Below are positions 8,631 to 18,172 of a stretch of DNA of 64,000 bases, piece by piece. Position 1 is the stretch's first letter. Every line of letters starts with the position of its first letter. The position numbers were made by a program, and so were the translations under genes. The notes under the pieces are model-generated. The model saw nothing but the letters and a program-made list of their open reading frames with translations. It was not told the origin of the DNA and ran no database searches. This stretch comes from Terasakiella brassicae (GTDB lineage Bacteria; Pseudomonadota; Alphaproteobacteria; Rhodospirillales; Terasakiellaceae): contig NZ_BMHV01000009.1 of NCBI RefSeq assembly GCF_014641495.1, positions 62,001-126,000 of the forward strand, read 5' to 3'.

Positions 8631-9374
8631 TTATATAGAAATTATAAGACCATCAAAGGCCGTCTGGTCTTCCATTTGCTTTTTTTGTGCCAGCGCATCA
8701 GGGCCAAGATGCGTTAAAACCAGATTGCGGGTGTTGAAACGATGTTTATTTTCCTGCAACGTCATATAGTCCATATGGAATTCACATTGCTGATCATACA
8801 GATAACATTCACATATAAACAGGTCGGAGAATTGCGCCGCCGTGACCAGATGATCCGTCCATCCCGTATCCCCGCTATAGACGATGGTTTTGCCTTCCAC
8901 CTCGAAACGGAGAATAAAATCATTTTCGTCCAGAAGGTGTCTCGCCTGAAAGGCCTGCACCTTGATCCCGTTCAATCCTTGCGGCTGTCCCAATTTCAGT
9001 TCAACAAAAAAGACATCAAAATCAATACCTTTATCCCAACAACCGGGATAAAGGGCGTTCATGGCCTCAATCACCCGTTTCTTAACCCCACGCGGGCCTG
9101 CAATAATCAAAGGGCGGGTTCGTTTGGAAACATAGCGCGCATCCATGAGGAAAAACACCACACCGGCAAAGTGGTCGCCATGAAGATGCGTTAGAAAAAT
9201 GGCTTCAATAGAATCCGGGTCAACGTTGAATTTTCGCATCGCGATCAAAGATGAGGCACCGCAGTCAATCAGGAAAGAGTTTTTCTGACCCAGCACATGA
9301 AAACATGTATTGAACCGTCCTCCTGTGCCAAAAGCATCACCGCTTCCGAGAAACTGTACATCAACCAAGCTCAT
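8631..9374 (-). CDS. MBL-fold metallohydrolase (RNase Z-like)
   Basis: About 247 residues. The zinc motif HLHGDH is at about residues 63-68 after a typical N-terminal VQFLGSGDAFGTGGR strand-loop, and YSGDTGWTD provides the later Asp. This resembles the short RNase Z-like/PhnP-like MBL hydrolases, so a phosphodiester substrate is plausible but not shown. The ATG at 9374 has AGGGAAG about ten bases upstream; a start at 9422 would add 16 residues with no family support. Confidence 0.82.
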   Translation of the reverse strand: MSLVDVQFLGSGDAFGTGGRFNTCFHVLGQKNSFLIDCGASSLIAMRKFNVDPDSIEAIFLTHLHGDHFAGVVFFLMDARYVSKRTRPLIIAGPRGVKKRVIEAMNALYPGCWDKGIDFDVFFVELKLGQPQGLNGIKVQAFQARHLLDENDFILRFEVEGKTIVYSGDTGWTDHLVTAAQFSDLFICECYLYDQQCEFHMDYMTLQENKHRFNTRNLVLTHLGPDALAQKKQMEDQTAFDGLIISI

Positions 9375-9520
9375 ATAAGCGACTTCCCTATACCCATGAT
9401 TTTTAAATCCAACACGACCCAACTTTTAAGTCAAGTCTCATACGCACTTTTGCCCTATTGTTCTTTGCCTTAAGGATGATTACTATCGTTTCAACTGAAA
9501 TTGACAACGAATGGTTAGCC

Positions 9521-10915
9521 ATGACCACTGCATACGGAACGATTGATCAGACCTTTTTAAACCAACTGCACACCCTGACGGACAAGGACCGGGTTTCCAC
9601 GTCGAAAGCCTTGTGTGAACAACATGGAACAGATGAGTCATACCATAAGGCGCAGGCCCCGGATGTGGTGGTCTTCACACTTTCCACAAAAGAAGTCTCC
9701 GATGTTGTCAAACTCTGTGCGAAACACAAGATCCCGGTCATCCCTTATGGAACAGGGACGTCACTGGAAGGCCATATAGCCGCCCTGCATGGCGGTGTTT
9801 GCATCGACCTGTCCCAAATGGATAAAATTGTCGAAGCCCGCCCGCAAGATATGGATGTCACGGTTGAAGCCGGTGTCACACGCAAAGCCTTAAACGAATA
9901 TCTGCGCGATACGGGTCTCTTTTTCCCCATCGACCCCGGTGCGGATGCCTCCCTCGGCGGTATGGCCTCGACACGGGCATCAGGCACCAATGCGGTGCGG
10001 TACGGCACCATGCGTGAAAACGTACTGGCCCTGACCGTGGTCACCCCGAATGGCGATATTGTAAAGACCGCCTCGCGTGCAAAAAAATCTGCCGCTGGAT
10101 ACGATCTCACCCGTCTTTATGTCGGGGCGGAAGGCACGCTTGGTATTATCACCGAAGTCACCTTGCGTTTATACGGCATCCCGGAAACCATCAGTGCTGC
10201 CGTCTGTCCTTTCCCCGGTCTGGAAGAAGCCGTCAATACGGTGATTTCCATTATTCAATGTGGTATTCCCGTTGCCCGGATGGAATTGCTGGACGACCGC
10301 CAAATGTATGCGGTCAACCAATATTCCAAACTGGATTACGAAGTGGCCCCGACCCTGTTTTTTGAATTCCACGGCTCCCCGTCATCCGTAGAAGAACAGA
10401 TTGAAATGGTCAAAAGCCTTGCCGAAGATTTTGGCGGAAAGAACTTCCAGTGGGCCAGCCAACTGGAAGACCGTGACCGTCTGTGGAATGCCCGCCACAA
10501 TGCCTATTATGCCGCGCTTGCCTTACGACCAGGATGTAAAGGGGTCTCTTCCGATGCCTGTGTCCCGATCTCACGTCTTGCCGAGGCGATCATGGCGACC
10601 AAACAGGATATTGAAGACTCGTTTCTTGATGGCACCATTGTCGGGCATGTTGGCGATGGTAATTTCCATACTTTATTCGCCTTTATGCCCGATGATGAAA
10701 AAGAATTGGCCGAGGCCAAACGCCTGAATGCCCGTATTGTGGAACGCGCCATTGCAATGGACGGGACCTGCACAGGTGAACATGGCATCGGGCATGGTAA
10801 AATGAAATATCTGGAAAGCGAATTCGGGGAAGCCGGTCTGGAAATCATGCGCAGTTTGAAAAAAGCACTGGATCCCGATAACATTATGAACCCTGGGAAA
10901 ATTGTCGCTCTATAG
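9521..10915 (+). CDS. FAD-linked oxidase of the GlcD/D-lactate dehydrogenase family
   Basis: About 464 residues. The N-terminal PCMH-type FAD domain includes IPVIPYGTGTSLEGHI and the AEGTLGIITEVTLRL stretch. The C-terminal FAD-oxidase domain ends with HVGDGNFHT and GTCTGEHGIGHGK. These are the marks of 2-hydroxy acid dehydrogenases such as cytochrome-linked D-lactate dehydrogenase or glycolate oxidase subunit GlcD. No glcE or glcF follows, so a stand-alone D-lactate-type enzyme is more likely. The ATG at 9521 is chosen; an ATG at 9476 is possible. The last 32 bases overlap the convergent gene. Confidence 0.85.
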   Translation: MTTAYGTIDQTFLNQLHTLTDKDRVSTSKALCEQHGTDESYHKAQAPDVVVFTLSTKEVSDVVKLCAKHKIPVIPYGTGTSLEGHIAALHGGVCIDLSQMDKIVEARPQDMDVTVEAGVTRKALNEYLRDTGLFFPIDPGADASLGGMASTRASGTNAVRYGTMRENVLALTVVTPNGDIVKTASRAKKSAAGYDLTRLYVGAEGTLGIITEVTLRLYGIPETISAAVCPFPGLEEAVNTVISIIQCGIPVARMELLDDRQMYAVNQYSKLDYEVAPTLFFEFHGSPSSVEEQIEMVKSLAEDFGGKNFQWASQLEDRDRLWNARHNAYYAALALRPGCKGVSSDACVPISRLAEAIMATKQDIEDSFLDGTIVGHVGDGNFHTLFAFMPDDEKELAEAKRLNARIVERAIAMDGTCTGEHGIGHGKMKYLESEFGEAGLEIMRSLKKALDPDNIMNPGKIVAL

Positions 10916-11786
10916 CCTTTTCCGCAAGGACTTTTTTGTAATAGTTCAGATATAAATCAGCAATTTTCCGGCTCTGATTCATAATTGCTTCATTGGTCCG
11001 TGAAATCACGATGAAATCAGATGTCTTTGCGCGCATGCTGTTGGCAATCGCCATCATCACGCGCTTCGGCGCGCGCCATTCCCGTTTTAATTCATTTAAC
11101 GCTTGAACAAACTCGGCTTCAGGCGGGGCGATAATATTAAAGGCCTCATTACCCACCATCAAATCCTCCAGAATTTGATCAAATTCCAGAATGGAACGGG
11201 CCAGCGCATTGCGGTTGATATTTGCCGATATCCCGTAGGAGGTCATGCAAAACTCCTTTGCCGCCCTTTGCGACAAGGTTGCCAGTTTGCCCGTTAAACG
11301 GACCATTTCCGCCGCTTCCGCTTCATCGGTTATCTGGCTGCGATAATAGTCGCCCAATTCCTCAATCAGCTTTAATGTCGGTAAATTAAAATCTTCGATC
11401 ATATTGACATCCAACCCCGGATGTTGCGGTGTCTGCGCCAACAGGTCTGAGGCAAACTTCAAACGCCCCCAGACCGGTGCCAAACGTTGCAACTGATCCA
11501 ACACCACAGTGTCGTTTGCCGGGGAAATGCCATATGCGCCATGCCCCTCTTTTAAAATCATCAGATTGGTATCAAACATTTCACGGCTTTGAACAAGGAC
11601 ATCACGGTGTTGTTCGGTTTCTGTAAACGTCCCGATAAAACAAGCCGCCTTCGCCAAGCGTTGCGTCAACATATTTTGAATCGCCACCAGATTTGTCTTG
11701 CGCAGCAATTCACCCGCATCCGCCAGTCCGGGGCGCGCAAAAACACAACACAGCAGTATCACTCCTATGGCAGTAATTTTTTTCAA
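10884..11786 (-). CDS. secreted PilJ/NarX-type sensor-domain protein (paralogue B)
   Basis: A protein of 300 residues with a signal peptide (residues 1-22, ending GLADA) and two copies of the helical domain found at the N-terminus of type IV pili methyl-accepting transducers (PilJ-N). Each copy carries its signature helix: MLTQRLAKAACF near residue 40 and LSQRAAKEFC near 175. No membrane helix, kinase or methyl-accepting domain follows, so it should be a free periplasmic protein. It starts with TTG, supported by GAGG six bases upstream. It is a paralogue of the next gene upstream (11885-12784) and probably in its operon (98-base gap). Its 3' end overlaps the oxidase gene. Confidence 0.75.
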   Translation of the reverse strand: MKKITAIGVILLCCVFARPGLADAGELLRKTNLVAIQNMLTQRLAKAACFIGTFTETEQHRDVLVQSREMFDTNLMILKEGHGAYGISPANDTVVLDQLQRLAPVWGRLKFASDLLAQTPQHPGLDVNMIEDFNLPTLKLIEELGDYYRSQITDEAEAAEMVRLTGKLATLSQRAAKEFCMTSYGISANINRNALARSILEFDQILEDLMVGNEAFNIIAPPEAEFVQALNELKREWRAPKRVMMAIANSMRAKTSDFIVISRTNEAIMNQSRKIADLYLNYYKKVLAEKAIERQFSQGS

Positions 11787-11884
11787 CCGATCCTCATCCT
11801 ATCGTTTGACGCTTTTCTCCCATTACCTCCCATAAAACACCAAAAAGGGAAATAGGAAAGGGAAACATTATTTTTAGTGTTATA

Positions 11885-12784
11885 TCATTCCTGTGGCGCG
11901 GCGGCATCTTTATAATACGCGACCAGCATCTGAACAACCTGATTGGCCTCGCGAAGTAAGGCTTCATTTGATTTGGCAATTTTTTCAAAATCAGATGTCC
12001 GCGCTTGAAAACCACTGGCAACCGCCAATAAAACACCACGTGGTGACTGCCAGTCGACTTTCATCTGTGACAATTCGTTGCGAATTTCCAATGTTGGAAC
12101 CGCCGAAATACCTTGGCGCGGATTTCCACTGCGTAAATCTTCAATCGCCGTATCAAAGGTATGTACCGTCTTGGCAAGGCTGGCCCTGTTTTGATCCACA
12201 TCAACGCCATATGTGATCAAGCAAAATTCCTTGGCCGCTTTTTGGATCAACATACGCTGACGCCCTGCAATATTTAAAACGCGGGCCTGCCCGTTCGCCA
12301 TTTGCTGACTGGAGGCATATTCCATTTCCATCATTTTTACGACCCGTTCGAACTGCCCCAAAGCCTCAAGGTTATATTGTGCGATTAAATCAACGCCCAG
12401 TCCCGGCAATGCTGCACTTTCCCCTAATAAACGGGCACCGAAATCCAGCATTTCAAGCACACTATCCAGTTGATCCAGTTCTTCACGAATCGCTTTATTA
12501 CTTTCAGGGAGGAAGCCCTCTTGCGAACGGCCATTTTTAAAAGCGTCATGACTGACCTTTAACAGATCCGCTGTTTGCAGCAGGATTTGACGATGCTGTT
12601 CCACATCACTGAAAGTCGCAATAAAACAGGCAGCTTTGGCAAGGCGTTGGCTCAACATCCGTTGACGTCCGGCCAGATCAATTTTTTGGGCCTGCATGCG
12701 CTCTGTTGTCTCTGCAAAGACCGGTACATAGGCAAAGGTCGATAACAAAGAAAAAACACTTCCAATCAGGATAAATCTACGCAT
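11885..12784 (-). CDS. secreted PilJ/NarX-type sensor-domain protein (paralogue A)
   Basis: A protein of 299 residues with a signal peptide (about 1-24, cleaved near VFAE) and two PilJ-N-type helical repeats, each opening with a close copy of the same motif: AGRQRMLSQRLAKAACF near residue 38 and AGRQRMLIQKAAKEFC near 172. The same helix in NarX and PilJ lies in the ligand-binding periplasmic bundle. As in its neighbour there is no output domain. Spacing and similarity suggest a tandem duplication. A ligand (nitrate-like oxyanion in NarX) cannot be assigned. Confidence 0.75.
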   Translation of the reverse strand: MRRFILIGSVFSLLSTFAYVPVFAETTERMQAQKIDLAGRQRMLSQRLAKAACFIATFSDVEQHRQILLQTADLLKVSHDAFKNGRSQEGFLPESNKAIREELDQLDSVLEMLDFGARLLGESAALPGLGVDLIAQYNLEALGQFERVVKMMEMEYASSQQMANGQARVLNIAGRQRMLIQKAAKEFCLITYGVDVDQNRASLAKTVHTFDTAIEDLRSGNPRQGISAVPTLEIRNELSQMKVDWQSPRGVLLAVASGFQARTSDFEKIAKSNEALLREANQVVQMLVAYYKDAAAPQE

Positions 12785-12877
12785 TAAATGGCCCCCGCCT
12801 TCTATAGGTTTAAAGATAAAAATATCCTATTTAAAAACCATAAGCTACTTCTGCGGTCCCATTTCTGCGTACAGGAA

Positions 12878-12911
12878 CGAGAAAAAGCCTGCACAAAGTA
12901 CAGGCTTCTCG
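12878..12911 (-). terminator. terminator downstream of the acyl-CoA transferase gene
   Basis: Stem AAGCCTG/CAGGCTT with outer CGAGA/TCTCG pairing. Read on the minus strand it ends in TTTTTCTCG. Confidence 0.7.
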
Positions 12912-12962
12912 TAAGTGGATACATTCAGACAGGCTATTACGCTTTTTAAACGCAAAGGTCGA

Positions 12963-14291
12963 TTACATCATCCCCATGCTATGCGCTTCTCTTGACAAAT
13001 CTTCGCGGAAATCGGGATGCGCAATATCGATTAAAGCCTTGGCACGTTGCTGCAAGGAACGCCCCTTCATATCGGCCACGCCATATTCCGTCACCACAAA
13101 TTGAACATCCATACGCGGGTCCGTCACGGCCCCGCCGGTCAAATGCGGCACAATCCGTGAAATGGTGCCTTTTTTGGCTGTGGAATGCAGCGCGATAAAG
13201 GATTTCCCCCCCGGTGACGCATAAGCGCCACGGACAAAATCCAACTGCCCCCCTGTGCCGGAGAATTGATGCCCGCCAATACTTTCCGAATTCACCTGCC
13301 CGGTAAAATCAACTTCAATGGCGGCATTTACCGAAATCATATTTTCATTCTTGCGAATGACGGACGGGTTGTTCACATAAGACACCGGATAGCCGACAAT
13401 TGAGGGGTTATCATCCATAAAATCAAACATATCCCGATCGCCAAGCGCCAATGTAAAGACATGTTTATAAGGCAATAATGTCTTGCGGCGACCGTTTAAA
13501 ACACCGCGCTTGATCAAATCCACCATCGGCGGTGAAAACAGCTCGGAATGCAGGCCCAAATCCTTATGACTGACCAATTGGCTCATAACCGAGTTCGGCA
13601 CCGCGCCGATCCCCATTTGCAGGGTCGCCCCGTCAGGGATGCGTTCGGCAATAAAATGACCTATTTTTTCATCTTCAACACTGCCGCCCCCGATAATAGT
13701 TTCCATCAAAGGCGGGCTATTTTCAACGATCATATCCACATCGGAAATATGCAATAAACATTCACCAAAGGATCGCGGCATGTTTTCATTGACTTCAACG
13801 ATGATCCGTTTGGCTTTGCGTACAACCGTTGCGCCGTAATCCGGGTTTGTTCCCAGACTGAAATGCCCGGACTTATCCATCGGGGATACCGTCACGACAA
13901 AACAATCCGGTGAAATCGACTCCGTCAACAAGCGGCCTGCCTGATGGAACAGACAGGGGACGAAATGCACCCATTCTTCCCCGACATCATAGCCTTGCTT
14001 GGCCAATTGACGATCATGGCTGCTCATAAACAAGGGATGAGGTTTAATGACCGGCATTAATTCCGGCACCAGCAGCGATTCGGTCGCCGCCGCACTGGCA
14101 TGCATATAATAAACATTCAGGTTGGTAAACCAGCCCTGCTTTGCCCGGCTGGCCACCGCCTCCATCAAGGCGGGCGGCATGGCAGCCCCCATCCCCAGAA
14201 TTAGATTGGAACGGTCTGCAATACTGGCGACCGCATCATGCGCCGTTGTTTTCTTGGCCTCATACATTTCCATATAGAACGACACGAACAT
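12963..14291 (-). CDS. acetyl-CoA hydrolase/CoA-transferase family protein
   Basis: A protein of 442 residues in the class I CoA-transferase family that holds acetyl-CoA hydrolases, succinyl-CoA:coenzyme A transferase and 4-hydroxybutyrate CoA-transferases. Visible family features are GMGAAMPPALMEAV near the N-terminus, QMGIGAVPNSV in the middle, and SESIGGHQFSGTGGQLDFVRGA, where the catalytic glutamate would lie ahead of the glycine-rich stretch. It probably moves CoA between short-chain acids. The ATG at 14291 has a GGGGG tract very close upstream; ATGs at 14273 and 14267 are possible. It stands as a single gene with its own terminator. Confidence 0.82.
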   Translation of the reverse strand: MFVSFYMEMYEAKKTTAHDAVASIADRSNLILGMGAAMPPALMEAVASRAKQGWFTNLNVYYMHASAAATESLLVPELMPVIKPHPLFMSSHDRQLAKQGYDVGEEWVHFVPCLFHQAGRLLTESISPDCFVVTVSPMDKSGHFSLGTNPDYGATVVRKAKRIIVEVNENMPRSFGECLLHISDVDMIVENSPPLMETIIGGGSVEDEKIGHFIAERIPDGATLQMGIGAVPNSVMSQLVSHKDLGLHSELFSPPMVDLIKRGVLNGRRKTLLPYKHVFTLALGDRDMFDFMDDNPSIVGYPVSYVNNPSVIRKNENMISVNAAIEVDFTGQVNSESIGGHQFSGTGGQLDFVRGAYASPGGKSFIALHSTAKKGTISRIVPHLTGGAVTDPRMDVQFVVTEYGVADMKGRSLQQRAKALIDIAHPDFREDLSREAHSMGMM

Positions 14292-14514
14292 ACCCCCTCA
14301 GGACATAAGAATAACGATAGTTGGTTTGGAGCATACACCAGCTTTTCGCAAGCGCAAAAAGAAAGTCTTTTTACATTCCATGATCTTATTAAATACGGAT
14401 ACGTAGATTCCCTAGAAACAAGGTGTTATATTTATCAACGAAACAGACAGGTTTTCTTTTTCTTTCAACCTGATGTTTCTTTAGGGTAGCCGAAAGGGGG
14501 CATAAGGCAAAACC

Positions 14515-17500
14515 GTGACACCATTTTCATCCGAACAAAACACAGGCAAACTTTATCAAAGAACCAAGAGCACACATATCCTTCTTGGCGGTCTGTTTCT
14601 GTGCTTGACGCTCTGGATCACGGGAAGTGTGTTCACTTGGCACAGCTATCAATCCGTTCTGGCACGTGCGGAAAATAATATTGCCAGTCTGGGAACACGA
14701 CTGGCACATCATACCTCGACATCCATCAAAACCGTTGATCTCGCCATCATGCGCACGGTCGGTCATTTTTCAAAGAATTGGGACACGCTCAAAAGTGCCC
14801 CGCCACAGGCGCATGATTTTCTCACAACCGCGTTTAGCGGCATGCCTCAATTGCGTGACATTATTATTCTTTCGGCGGACGGGAAAACCCTTTTAAACCA
14901 TCGATACGATTACACATATGCGGGTTCTGACCCAAACGACACCTTCCGCGTTCAAATGCTGCTCAACCCGGATCGCCGCTTACTGATTGACCGCTTGAAC
15001 AGTATGAAAACCATCGGGCTAAGCCGTCCTGTTTACGACTCTGTCGGTACATTGCAGGGATACGTTGTTGCCAAAATCCGTACCAGCTACTTAAAAGAAA
15101 TTTATCAAGTCGGCATGGATAACAACGAACATGATATCGCACTCTATAACAAAACGTCCCGGCTTTTATCCATCCCCGAGGTCATGGCTTTTCATCACGA
15201 TATCAGCGATTTATTTTCCCGCACAGAAAAGCAGTCCCTTCAAACCGAACGCAATCTGATAACGGGGCAGCAAAATATAAATACACGCACAAAAGTCCCC
15301 GATTACGATTTAATTCTGACCGTCGATATCGATGTCCAGAATATTATAAAGGCATGGAAACAGCAAACCATTGCCTATACCATTATCGGGGTGATTTTTT
15401 CCGCTTTGATCCTGATCTATGCCTTTTTGGTTCAGCGCGCTTTCAGTACCGTTCAGCTTGAAAACCTAAGGCGGCAAAAAACAGAAAATAGCCTGAAAAA
15501 GTTATCTCAAGCCATTGAACAAAGCCCGACCAGCGTTGTCATTACGGATGCAAAAGCTCGCATTGAATATGTCAATCCAAAATTCACTGCAGTTTCAGGC
15601 TACGCCCTTTCCGAAGTCATCGGCAAAAATCCAAAAATCCTCTCCGCCGCCACGGACATAAAGACCGATTACGCCGCAATGTGGGACACATTAAAACAGG
15701 GTAAGGATTGGCGGGGCGAATTTTGCAACCAGCGCAAAGATGGCAGGATCTATTGGGAAAGTGCCGCCATCAGTTCCATTAAAAATGAACAAGGAGACAT
15801 TACACATTTCCTTGCCGTCAAAGAGGATATTACAGAGCGCAAAAAAGCCGAGGACCAATTACAATTGGCTGCCGCCGTTTTCGAAGCCGCCTCCGAAGCC
15901 ATTATGGTCTGCAATGCCAATAACGTGATCGAAATCGTCAATAGCGCCTTTAGCGAAATCACCGGATATTCTGTCGAAGAGGCCACAGGGCAAACGCCCT
16001 CTCTCCTGAAATCAGGACGACATCAAGCTGAATTTTATCGCAGCATGATTGAAAAGCTCAACAAAATTGGCCGTTGGGAAGGGGAGATCTGGAATCGCCG
16101 CAAAAACGGCGAAGTTTACCCGCAATGGCTCTCCATCAAAACCATTCGCGATGAAACCGGTAAAATTCAGCGTTACATCAGCCTATTTAGCGATATTACA
16201 CTGCGCAAACGCAATGAAGAACGCATCCTTTATCAGGCCAATTACGATGCCCTGACCGGCCTGCCCAACCGCAGCCTATTTCTGGATCGCCTGCAACGTG
16301 CCATCATTCAGGCCGAACGCAGCGACACACAAATCGCCCTGTTATTTATCGATCTGGATCGATTTAAAAACGTCAATGACACATTGGGACACGCGTGCGG
16401 GGATCTTTTGCTACAAGAAGCCGCCGCCCGTCTCAGCGCCCTGGTGCGTCGTTCCGATACGGTGGCGCGGCTGGGCGGGGATGAATTCACCGTCATTCTC
16501 AGTGATCTCAGTGATTTTACTCAAATTGAGCATTTGGTCGAAAAACTCCTGAAAAGCTTGTCTGCACCTTACGATCTGGAACAACATGTCGCCTTTGTGT
16601 CCGCCAGTATCGGGATTACGATTTTCCCCAACGATGGGGCAAACGTTGAAGACCTGCTCAAAAATGCCGATACGGCCATGTATCAGGCAAAAGAAAACGG
16701 GCGCAATCTCAGCCAGTTCTTCACCACACAAATGAACGACGAGGCCAACGAACGCCGCGCCCTGGAAACCGCATTGCATCAGGCCTTGGAACGTGAAGAA
16801 TTTGTTCTTCACTACCAGCCGATTGTCGATGCCCGCACCAGCGAATTGGTCAGTTGCGAGACCTTGCTGAGATGGCATCAACCGGAACATGGCAACGTCT
16901 ACCCCGACAAATTCATCCCCTTGGCAGAAGACACCGGCCTGATCCTTCCAATCGGGGCATGGGTTTTGGAAAAAGCCTGTTTTGAAGCCGTCAATTGGGC
17001 GAAAAAAATTAAAAACCCGCCCAATATTTCCGTCAATATGTCGTCGCGTCAATTCCAGCGTACCGATGTGGTTGCTCTGGTCCGCGACACACTGCAAAAA
17101 ACGGGTTTGGACCCTCAACGCCTGACGTTGGAAATTACCGAAAGCCTTTTGATTGTTGATGACAAAAAAATCGTGCAGCAGCTCCATGACGTGCGCAAAC
17201 TCGGGGTTGGCTTGTCCATTGATGATTTTGGGACGGGGTATTCCTCGCTCAGTTATTTACGCCGCTTCCCGATCACAACCTTAAAAATTGATCGCGCCTT
17301 TATTCTCGATCTCACCACGGATGAGGAAGCGGCAGCCGTTGTCTCCGCCATTCTCTCTATGGCAAACAGTCTTCATATGAAAGTCGTCGCCGAAGGGGTT
17401 GAAGAACTTGAACAACTGAATGCCTTACGCGAAGGTGGATGTGATTATATTCAAGGGTATTACTACAGCCCGCCCGTCCCCATTGAGGCATTCCGCCTGA

Positions 17501-17538
17501 TGGTGCAAAAAGAAGGACCATTGGAACCCGATGAATAA
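14515..17538 (+). CDS. membrane PAS-PAS-GGDEF-EAL cyclic-di-GMP protein
   Basis: A protein of 1007 residues. A membrane helix (about 21-43), a periplasmic sensor region (about 45-285) and a second helix (about 286-308) precede two PAS/PAC domains (about 330-445 and 452-565), a GGDEF domain and an EAL domain. The cyclase motif GGDEF is intact at 654-658, with an RxxD inhibitory site (RRSD) five residues ahead. The EAL core reads ETL at 782-784, with LEITE, DDFGTGYSS and AEGVEE present, so phosphodiesterase activity should be kept. It could make or degrade cyclic di-GMP. It starts with GTG; AAGG lies seven bases upstream. It overlaps the next gene by eight bases. Confidence 0.9.
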   Translation: MTPFSSEQNTGKLYQRTKSTHILLGGLFLCLTLWITGSVFTWHSYQSVLARAENNIASLGTRLAHHTSTSIKTVDLAIMRTVGHFSKNWDTLKSAPPQAHDFLTTAFSGMPQLRDIIILSADGKTLLNHRYDYTYAGSDPNDTFRVQMLLNPDRRLLIDRLNSMKTIGLSRPVYDSVGTLQGYVVAKIRTSYLKEIYQVGMDNNEHDIALYNKTSRLLSIPEVMAFHHDISDLFSRTEKQSLQTERNLITGQQNINTRTKVPDYDLILTVDIDVQNIIKAWKQQTIAYTIIGVIFSALILIYAFLVQRAFSTVQLENLRRQKTENSLKKLSQAIEQSPTSVVITDAKARIEYVNPKFTAVSGYALSEVIGKNPKILSAATDIKTDYAAMWDTLKQGKDWRGEFCNQRKDGRIYWESAAISSIKNEQGDITHFLAVKEDITERKKAEDQLQLAAAVFEAASEAIMVCNANNVIEIVNSAFSEITGYSVEEATGQTPSLLKSGRHQAEFYRSMIEKLNKIGRWEGEIWNRRKNGEVYPQWLSIKTIRDETGKIQRYISLFSDITLRKRNEERILYQANYDALTGLPNRSLFLDRLQRAIIQAERSDTQIALLFIDLDRFKNVNDTLGHACGDLLLQEAAARLSALVRRSDTVARLGGDEFTVILSDLSDFTQIEHLVEKLLKSLSAPYDLEQHVAFVSASIGITIFPNDGANVEDLLKNADTAMYQAKENGRNLSQFFTTQMNDEANERRALETALHQALEREEFVLHYQPIVDARTSELVSCETLLRWHQPEHGNVYPDKFIPLAEDTGLILPIGAWVLEKACFEAVNWAKKIKNPPNISVNMSSRQFQRTDVVALVRDTLQKTGLDPQRLTLEITESLLIVDDKKIVQQLHDVRKLGVGLSIDDFGTGYSSLSYLRRFPITTLKIDRAFILDLTTDEEAAAVVSAILSMANSLHMKVVAEGVEELEQLNALREGGCDYIQGYYYSPPVPIEAFRLMVQKEGPLEPDE

Positions 17539-18151
17539 TATCATCCAGAAATGGAACGAAAAATACGCAGGCGAAGGTCTGGTTTTCGGCACCACACCGA
17601 ATGGTTTCCTTGTGGAAAATAGCCATCATTTCCCAAAGGGCGGACATATTCTTGCCGTGGGCGATGGGGAGGGGCGAAACGGTTTATGGCTGGCTGAACA
17701 AGGATTTAATGTCACCTCGATCGATGGTGCAGCCAATGCCGTGCGCAAAGCCCGGCAGCAGGCCGAGGAACGTCACCTGAGCACGCGTTTTCATGCTTTA
17801 TGCGCCGATTTGGAAAAATGGAACTGGCCGATTGGTAAATTTGACGCGGTTGCCTGCCTTCATCTTTATTTCACGCCCGATCAACGCCCGAAGATGCATC
17901 AAGCCATGATGAATGCCTTGATCAAAGACGGTCTTCTTGTTTTAGAAGTTTTTCATCCCGATCATGTCGGACGCGGCCTCGGTGGACCGTCCATGCGCGA
18001 GTTATGTTATACTGCCGTTGATCTGGCACATGATTTCAACCGATATAAGATCTTACATTTAGAAGAGTGTGAACGTGAAATTGCCCCATCCACCTTTCAT
18101 GAAGGCGGACAGGGCAAAGTCAGTCGGATCGTTGTCAAAAAACAAAGGTAA
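17531..18151 (+). CDS. class I SAM-dependent methyltransferase (TehB-like)
   Basis: A protein of 206 residues with SAM motif I as HILAVGDGEGRNGLWLAEQG, the acidic post-I residue in TSIDGA, and motif IV near FDAVACLHLYF. The N-terminal WNEKYAGEGLVFGTTPN is typical of the tellurite-resistance TehB/thiopurine-type group common in proteobacteria. The substrate is unknown. It starts inside the end of the GGDEF-EAL gene (eight-base overlap), so the two are co-translated, although a functional link is not evident. Confidence 0.82.
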   Translation: MNNIIQKWNEKYAGEGLVFGTTPNGFLVENSHHFPKGGHILAVGDGEGRNGLWLAEQGFNVTSIDGAANAVRKARQQAEERHLSTRFHALCADLEKWNWPIGKFDAVACLHLYFTPDQRPKMHQAMMNALIKDGLLVLEVFHPDHVGRGLGGPSMRELCYTAVDLAHDFNRYKILHLEECEREIAPSTFHEGGQGKVSRIVVKKQR

Positions 18152-18172
18152 CGCCCTAGCGTTCAAACCTTA

